A stretch of 64,000 nt of DNA, taken from positions 310,001 to 374,000 of the forward strand of contig NZ_BCTA01000028.1 of NCBI RefSeq assembly GCF_001570485.1. Direction: 5' to 3'. The DNA comes from Mycolicibacterium novocastrense (GTDB lineage: Bacteria > Actinomycetota > Actinomycetes > Mycobacteriales > Mycobacteriaceae). Below the pieces are notes generated by a model, which had not been told where the DNA came from, made no database searches, and worked only from the letters and a program-made list of their open reading frames with translations. Shown here in pieces: positions 59,786 through 64,000 of the stretch (position 1 is the stretch's first letter; each line of letters opens with the position of its first letter). The position numbers and the translations under genes are program-made.

Positions 59786-60966
59786 CAGATCATCGCCCGC
59801 AGCGGGCCCTGTGGATCCACGCCCAGCGAGCTCAGCGCCGAGGCGTGAAACACCGTGCCGGGCACGTGAATTGCGTGCAGCTGCCCGACATGAACGTCGC
59901 GCCAGTACCGCTGCAAGGGCTTGTCCATGCGTGCGGCGTTGCCGCCCGAGCGGGCGAAGATTTCGTCGACGGCGGACACGGCGCGCCACACCGCGCGGAT
60001 CTGGGTGCGACGTCCGGCGGCCCGGTCCTCGAAGCTGACCTCCTTGCCCGCGGCGACCATGTCGTAGATGCGGTCGGCATTGGCGAGCAGTTCCTGGCGT
60101 GCGGCGTTGATGTCGGCGGCCGCCTCTCCGATGGCGTACATGACGTACGGGTCGTCCTTGATCGCAACGCCGCTGGAGTTCACGCGCTCGCGCTGATAGT
60201 CCAGATGCGCGGCCAGCGCGCCCTCGGCGATGCCGATGGTGGCGGCCGAGATACCGAGCGGGAACATCGTCGACCACGGCATCAGGTACAACGGCTCGGT
60301 CATACCCGCCTCACGCTGGGCGGTGCCGTCCATCACCTTCATCGCGTCCATCGTGCGGTACTCCGGTACGAACGCATCGCGCACGATGACGTCCTTGGAT
60401 CCGGTGCCGCGCAACCCGACGACGTCCCACGAGTCCTCCACGATCTCGTAGTCCGAACGCGGCAGGACCATGTGCAGCATCTGCGGTGGCATCAGCGGCT
60501 TGCCCTCGGCATCACCGATCATCGCGCCGAGGATGATCCAGTCGCACGCGTCGGTTCCGGAGCTGAACTGCCACCGTCCGTTGAAGAGGTAGCCCCCGTC
60601 GACCGGCTTCGCGACGCCCTGCGGCGCGTACGGAGACGCCATCCAGGTGTCGACGTCCTCGCCCCAGACTTCCTCGCCTACCCGCGGATCGGCGTATGCC
60701 AGCTGGTACGGGTGCACACCGACCACGCCGTTGATCCAGCCCGCCGCGGGGTCCAGGGCCGCGGTGGCCATCACGGTCTCGGCGAATTCGCGGGGATGGG
60801 CCTCGTAGCCGCCGTGCTTCTTGGGCTGCAGCAGGCGGATGGACCCGGCGGCCTTCATCGACTTGACCGTGGTGTCGGTCAAGCGTCCGATCTTCTCGGC
60901 CTCGGCGCCCTGGTCTTTGAACTGCTCGGCCAGGTGCATCACCCGGTCGAGTACGCGCTCACTCAT
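59785..60966 (-). CDS. hsaA: Flavin-dependent monooxygenase oxygenase subunit HsaA-like
   Basis: A 393-residue group D flavin monooxygenase, matching the 394 residues of HsaA. HsaA hydroxylates the phenolic ring of 3-HSA to the catechol 3,4-DHSA using reduced flavin from HsaB. Blocks AGSIRLLQPKKHGGYEAHP, GRWQFSSGTDACDWIILGA, GLRGTGSKDVIVRDAFVPE and the C-terminal RYWRDVHVGQLHAIH are typical. GAGGA lies about 10 bp before the ATG at 60966. hsaB is absent from the window, so a reductase encoded elsewhere must serve. Confidence 0.9.
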   Translation of the reverse strand: MSERVLDRVMHLAEQFKDQGAEAEKIGRLTDTTVKSMKAAGSIRLLQPKKHGGYEAHPREFAETVMATAALDPAAGWINGVVGVHPYQLAYADPRVGEEVWGEDVDTWMASPYAPQGVAKPVDGGYLFNGRWQFSSGTDACDWIILGAMIGDAEGKPLMPPQMLHMVLPRSDYEIVEDSWDVVGLRGTGSKDVIVRDAFVPEYRTMDAMKVMDGTAQREAGMTEPLYLMPWSTMFPLGISAATIGIAEGALAAHLDYQRERVNSSGVAIKDDPYVMYAIGEAAADINAARQELLANADRIYDMVAAGKEVSFEDRAAGRRTQIRAVWRAVSAVDEIFARSGGNAARMDKPLQRYWRDVHVGQLHAIHVPGTVFHASALSSLGVDPQGPLRAMI

Positions 60967-61057
60967 GCTGATGTCCTCACTATCGGCTGCACTTGATGGT
61001 CTACCGCACCGGACGGGCGAATGGGACGCAATCCCGGTCAGCGGGCGGGGTTTCGGC

Positions 61058-61360
61058 TCAATACGCGACATGAATGTCGTCGCTGAGCGGTCGGGCCTGG
61101 CACCCCAGGATGAGGCCGTCGGCCAGGTCGGCGGGCTCGAGGATGTCGCAGGTGGCCATGTCGACCTCGCCGGACACCACGGTCGCGACGCATGACCCGC
61201 AGTGGCCTTCCCGGCACGAGTGCGGGGCATCGATCCCGGCGTCGAGCATCGCGTCGACGAGGGTCTTCTCGCGCGGCCAGCGAAGGTGGTGGCGGGTTCC
61301 GTCCAGATCGACGCAGGCGGTGGTATCGACCCGGGTAACGCTGGCCTCGGTCTGTGACAT
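61058..61360 (-). CDS. Plant-type [2Fe-2S] ferredoxin, like the KshB C-terminal domain
   Basis: A 100-residue ferredoxin with CREGHCGSC plus two further Cys (MATC and GLILGCQARP); the GLILGCQARP cysteine would be the fourth ligand, since the MATC cysteine is extra. The stretch LRWPREKTLVDAMLDAGIDAPHS and ILEPADLADGLILGCQARP closely resembles the C-terminal ferredoxin domain of KshB and related reductases, but the FAD/NAD domain is missing. ATG at 61360 is shown; the frame opens to a GTG at 61474 with a plausible but unsupported 38-residue extension. It heads the hsaA operon, 91 bp upstream. Confidence 0.82.
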   Translation of the reverse strand: MSQTEASVTRVDTTACVDLDGTRHHLRWPREKTLVDAMLDAGIDAPHSCREGHCGSCVATVVSGEVDMATCDILEPADLADGLILGCQARPLSDDIHVAY

Positions 61361-61478
61361 GCGCTGATCTTCACCGTCCGCGGCCACCGGGTCGACCGGT
61401 CCTTCCGATGGGCGGAACCTTCCTGCCTCGATTGCCCGGTCATCGGGAAACTGCAGGGGTATCGGCTCCGCCACGACC

Positions 61479-61484
61479 TACCGT
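61479..61484 (+). promoter_or_regulatory. -10 box TACCGT for a leaderless BVMO mRNA
   Basis: TACCGT (TANNNT) is followed by GGCTGC and then GTG at 61491, exactly 6 nt. No Shine-Dalgarno is present. Confidence 0.45.
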
Positions 61485-61490
61485 GGCTGC

Positions 61491-63107
61491 GTGGGTATCT
61501 CCGAGGAGCGGTCGAACGTGGACGCGGTGGTGGTCGGCGCCGGCTTCGCCGGCCTGTACGCGTTGCACAAACTGCGATCGCAGGGCTTGTCGGTGCGGGT
61601 GTTCGAGGCGGCGCCGGAGATCGGGGGGACCTGGTACTACAACCGCTATCCGGGTGCGCGCTGCGACGTCGAGAGCGTCGACTACTGCTACTCGTTCGAT
61701 CCGCAGCTCGAGCAGGAGTGGGACTGGTCGGAGAAGTACGCGACCCAGGCCGAGATCCTGCGCTACCTGAACTGGGTGGCCGACAAGCTCGACCTGCGCG
61801 ACGGCATCACGTTCAACACCCGGGTCATCTCGGCGGTGCTCGACGAGAACGATCTGAAATGGACGGTGACGACCGACGCGGGTGAGGTCGTCACCGCGCG
61901 CTTCTGTGTGATGGCGACCGGTCCGTTGTCGGCAGCGCTGACGCCCGACATTCCCGGCCTCGACGGTTTCGCGGGGGAGCTGTACCACACCGCGCACTGG
62001 CCGCACGAGCCCGTCGACTTCACCGGCAAGCGAGTCGCGGTGATCGGTACGGGTTCATCGGGCATCCAGTCCATTCCGGTCATCGCCGAACAGGCCGATC
62101 GCCTCTACGTCTTCCAGCGGACCCCCAATTACAGTGTGCCCGCCGGTAATCGACCACTGACCGACGAGGACCGCGCCCAGATCAAGGCGACCTACGCCGA
62201 ACGCCGCCGGTTGTCGTGGCGCAGCGGCGGAGGCTCACCGCACATCGCTCATCCGAAGCTGACGATGGAGGCCACGCCCGAGGAGCGCCGGGCGGCGTTC
62301 GAGAAACGCTGGGAACTCGGCGGTGTGCTGTTCTCGAAGACGTTCAGCGACCAGATGATCGATATGGCCGCCAACGAGGAGGCGCGCAAGTTCTACGAGG
62401 AGAAGATCCGCGCGGTGATCGACGAACCCGAGGTCGCCGAACTGCTCATCCCCAACGACCACCCCATCGGGACGAAGCGAATCTGCACCGACACCAACTA
62501 CTTTCAGACATTCAACCAACCGCACGTAAAGCTGGTCAGCGTGCGGAAGACGCCCATCGTGTCGATCGACGCGACGGGTATCAACACCTCCGACGCCCAC
62601 TATGACGTCGACGCGATCGTGCTGGCCACCGGCTTTGACGCGATGACCGGCGCACTGGCCAAGGTCGACATCGTCGGCCGCGGCGGTCAGAGTCTGCGCG
62701 ACGATTGGGCGCACGGTCCGCGCACCTACCTCGGTCTCGGGGTGGACGGCTTCCCGAACCTGTTTTTGGTCTCGGGCCCCGGTGCGCCCGCGGTGCTCGC
62801 CAACATGGTGCTGCACGCCGAGGCGAACGTGAACTGGATCGCCGAGGCGATCTCCTACCTCGACGGACATGGTTACACCGCACTCGAACCCACCGCCGAT
62901 GCGGTGGACAACTGGATCACCGAGTGCAACCGGCGCGCGGATGCGACGTTGTTCCCGAAGGCCAACTCCTGGTACATGGGCGCCAACGTCCCGGGCAAAC
63001 CGCGCGGATTCATGTTGTTCATTGGCGGTTTCGGTGTCTACCTCGACATCTGCAACGAGGTGGCCGCCGCGGGTTACAAGGGCTTCCGGCTGCTGGGGCC
63101 GTCCTAG
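61491..63107 (+). CDS. Baeyer-Villiger monooxygenase (cyclohexanone/steroid monooxygenase type)
   Basis: A 538-residue type I BVMO with GAGFAG (16-21), the complete fingerprint FAGELYHTAHWP (160-171) and GTGSSG (186-191). ATGFDAMTGALAKVDIVGRGG near residue 385 is the conserved block of cyclohexanone and steroid monooxygenases. Such enzymes convert progesterone to testosterone acetate or open ring ketones to lactones. It is divergent from the ferredoxin and ends 4 bp inside the convergent hsaD gene. Of the three monooxygenases in the window this fits the classical BVMO length best. Confidence 0.92.
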   Translation: MGISEERSNVDAVVVGAGFAGLYALHKLRSQGLSVRVFEAAPEIGGTWYYNRYPGARCDVESVDYCYSFDPQLEQEWDWSEKYATQAEILRYLNWVADKLDLRDGITFNTRVISAVLDENDLKWTVTTDAGEVVTARFCVMATGPLSAALTPDIPGLDGFAGELYHTAHWPHEPVDFTGKRVAVIGTGSSGIQSIPVIAEQADRLYVFQRTPNYSVPAGNRPLTDEDRAQIKATYAERRRLSWRSGGGSPHIAHPKLTMEATPEERRAAFEKRWELGGVLFSKTFSDQMIDMAANEEARKFYEEKIRAVIDEPEVAELLIPNDHPIGTKRICTDTNYFQTFNQPHVKLVSVRKTPIVSIDATGINTSDAHYDVDAIVLATGFDAMTGALAKVDIVGRGGQSLRDDWAHGPRTYLGLGVDGFPNLFLVSGPGAPAVLANMVLHAEANVNWIAEAISYLDGHGYTALEPTADAVDNWITECNRRADATLFPKANSWYMGANVPGKPRGFMLFIGGFGVYLDICNEVAAAGYKGFRLLGPS

Positions 63108-63979
63108 GCCTCACGGGTCAAGAACGCCAACACCACGTTCTCAAAGGCCTCCTGGGCCTCGATCATCGCCCAGTGCCCGCAATTCGGGAACACGTGTAGC
63201 TCGGCGTTGGGGATGGTGCGCATCGGTATCAACGCCATGTCCAGCGGGCTCACCCGATCGTCTCGCCCCCACGTCAGCAGCGTGGGTGCGGCGACCCTGT
63301 GCATCTGCGCCCAGGGCAGCGGCGCGTCGCTGCTGCGCATGAACGCCATCATCTGAGCGAAGGCCTTCTTGCCGTACATGCGGCGGGCGGCGGCCAGGGT
63401 GTCCGGATCGGTGGCCAACTGCCAGCGTTCCTCGATCAGCTGTTCGGTGACCAGAGACTGGTCGTAGACCATCGAGTTGAGCCAGTCGACCAACCGCTGC
63501 CGGGTCGGATCCTCGGTGAACTCCTGGAGCAGCCGGATCCCTTCGCTCGGGCCGGGACTGAAGATGTTGGTGCCGATGCCGCCGATCGTGACCAACCGGC
63601 CGATGCGGTCGGGGTTGTTGATCGCGAAGTTGATGCCGACACCGCCTCCCATCGAGTTGCCGACGATGTCAACGTGGTCAACCCCGAGCGCGTCGAGAAA
63701 CGGTGCGACAGTGCCCTGTGCGGTGATCATCGGATGTCCGCCGAAATCGTCGCTGACCCCGAAACCGGGAAATTCCAGAATCAGGCACCGGAACCGCTCG
63801 GCGAAGGTCGGTAGCACGCCGCGGAAGTTGCGCCACCCCGTGACGCCGGGGCCGGAGCCGTGCAGAAACAGCAGCACGGGACCGTCGCCCACGTCGTAGT
63901 AGCGCAGCACTCCGGCAGGTGTCGGCGCCTCGCGGCGGTCGTTCTCGACTCGGGCGATGAAGGCTGCGGTATCGGTCAC
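63104..63979 (-). CDS. hsaD: Meta-cleavage product hydrolase HsaD-like
   Basis: A 291-residue alpha/beta hydrolase of the meta-cleavage product family. HsaD hydrolyses 4,9-DSHA, separating ring A carbons from the remaining C/D rings. Triad: S109 in VGNSMGGGVG, D241 in WGRDDRVSP and H269 in NCGHWAMIEA; HGSGPGVTGWRNF forms the oxyanion side. GTG start at 63979, 21 bp from the window edge. It is on the same strand as the hsaA-hsaC operon but separated by the opposing BVMO gene, so it must be transcribed independently. Genes beyond the edge may continue the pathway. Confidence 0.88.
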   Translation of the reverse strand: MTDTAAFIARVENDRREAPTPAGVLRYYDVGDGPVLLFLHGSGPGVTGWRNFRGVLPTFAERFRCLILEFPGFGVSDDFGGHPMITAQGTVAPFLDALGVDHVDIVGNSMGGGVGINFAINNPDRIGRLVTIGGIGTNIFSPGPSEGIRLLQEFTEDPTRQRLVDWLNSMVYDQSLVTEQLIEERWQLATDPDTLAAARRMYGKKAFAQMMAFMRSSDAPLPWAQMHRVAAPTLLTWGRDDRVSPLDMALIPMRTIPNAELHVFPNCGHWAMIEAQEAFENVVLAFLTREA

Positions 63980-64000
63980 GCCCCATAGCCTGCCACGCGC

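Overview
The window is high-GC DNA from an environmental, rapid-growing mycobacterium (Mycolicibacterium-like). The left half matches the M. tuberculosis neighbourhood Rv2065-Rv2045c in content and order: cobH-cobG, cobN, F420/PPOX proteins, dienelactone hydrolase, fxsA, amidohydrolase, lnt-ppm, rbpA, an Rv2049c-like protein, lppI and lipT. Gene names rest on recognising the protein sequences; no database search was run.

Layout. 1-1280: end of the cobalamin cluster (partial cobH, cobG), minus strand. 1338-7506: an insert between cobG and cobN holding an alkylsulfatase-type Fe/2-oxoglutarate dioxygenase, a four-gene quaternary-amine/osmoprotectant ABC importer linked by ATGA overlaps, and a Baeyer-Villiger-type flavin monooxygenase (BVMO). 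7632-18430: a 33-residue membrane peptide, cobN and the conserved core through lnt/ppm and rbpA. 18527-23006: a lipoprotein, then a sulfonate locus (permease with an in-frame amber codon, ATPase, lipoprotein, SsuD-type monooxygenase). 23016-28678: lppI, lipT, a kinase-like/DUF fusion, ynfA and a SalK-type protein. 28735-31631: gluconate regulator, kinase and permease. 31674-34371: small membrane proteins and a thioesterase.

34459 to the right edge is a steroid-type catabolic island. It carries kstD and kshA homologues (ring B opening), hsaA, hsaC and hsaD homologues (ring A cleavage), a ten-gene minus-strand operon (fadD, two alcohol/aldehyde dehydrogenases, crotonase, a paired acyl-CoA dehydrogenase, SnoaL-like protein, SDR, esterase, HxD protein), two BVMOs, an old-yellow-enzyme-like reductase, a second esterase, and PadR and IclR regulators. 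Inferred logic: BVMO plus esterase plus SDR could remove a C20-keto side chain or open ring D, KstD/KshA open ring B, and HsaA/C/D process ring A. No hsaB flavin reductase and no complete kshB are in the window; a stand-alone ferredoxin like the KshB C-terminal domain is present.

Non-coding structure: five ~60-bp imperfect palindromes (two before cobN, one between ppm and rbpA, two in inverted orientation flanking ynfA); a 35-bp hairpin with near-identical copies at two convergent junctions of the steroid island; an ECF-type promoter before rbpA; and several starts with a TANNNT box 6-7 nt upstream, suggesting leaderless mRNAs. No tRNA, rRNA, CRISPR array or insertion sequence was seen. No gene-free stretch exceeds 300 bp.
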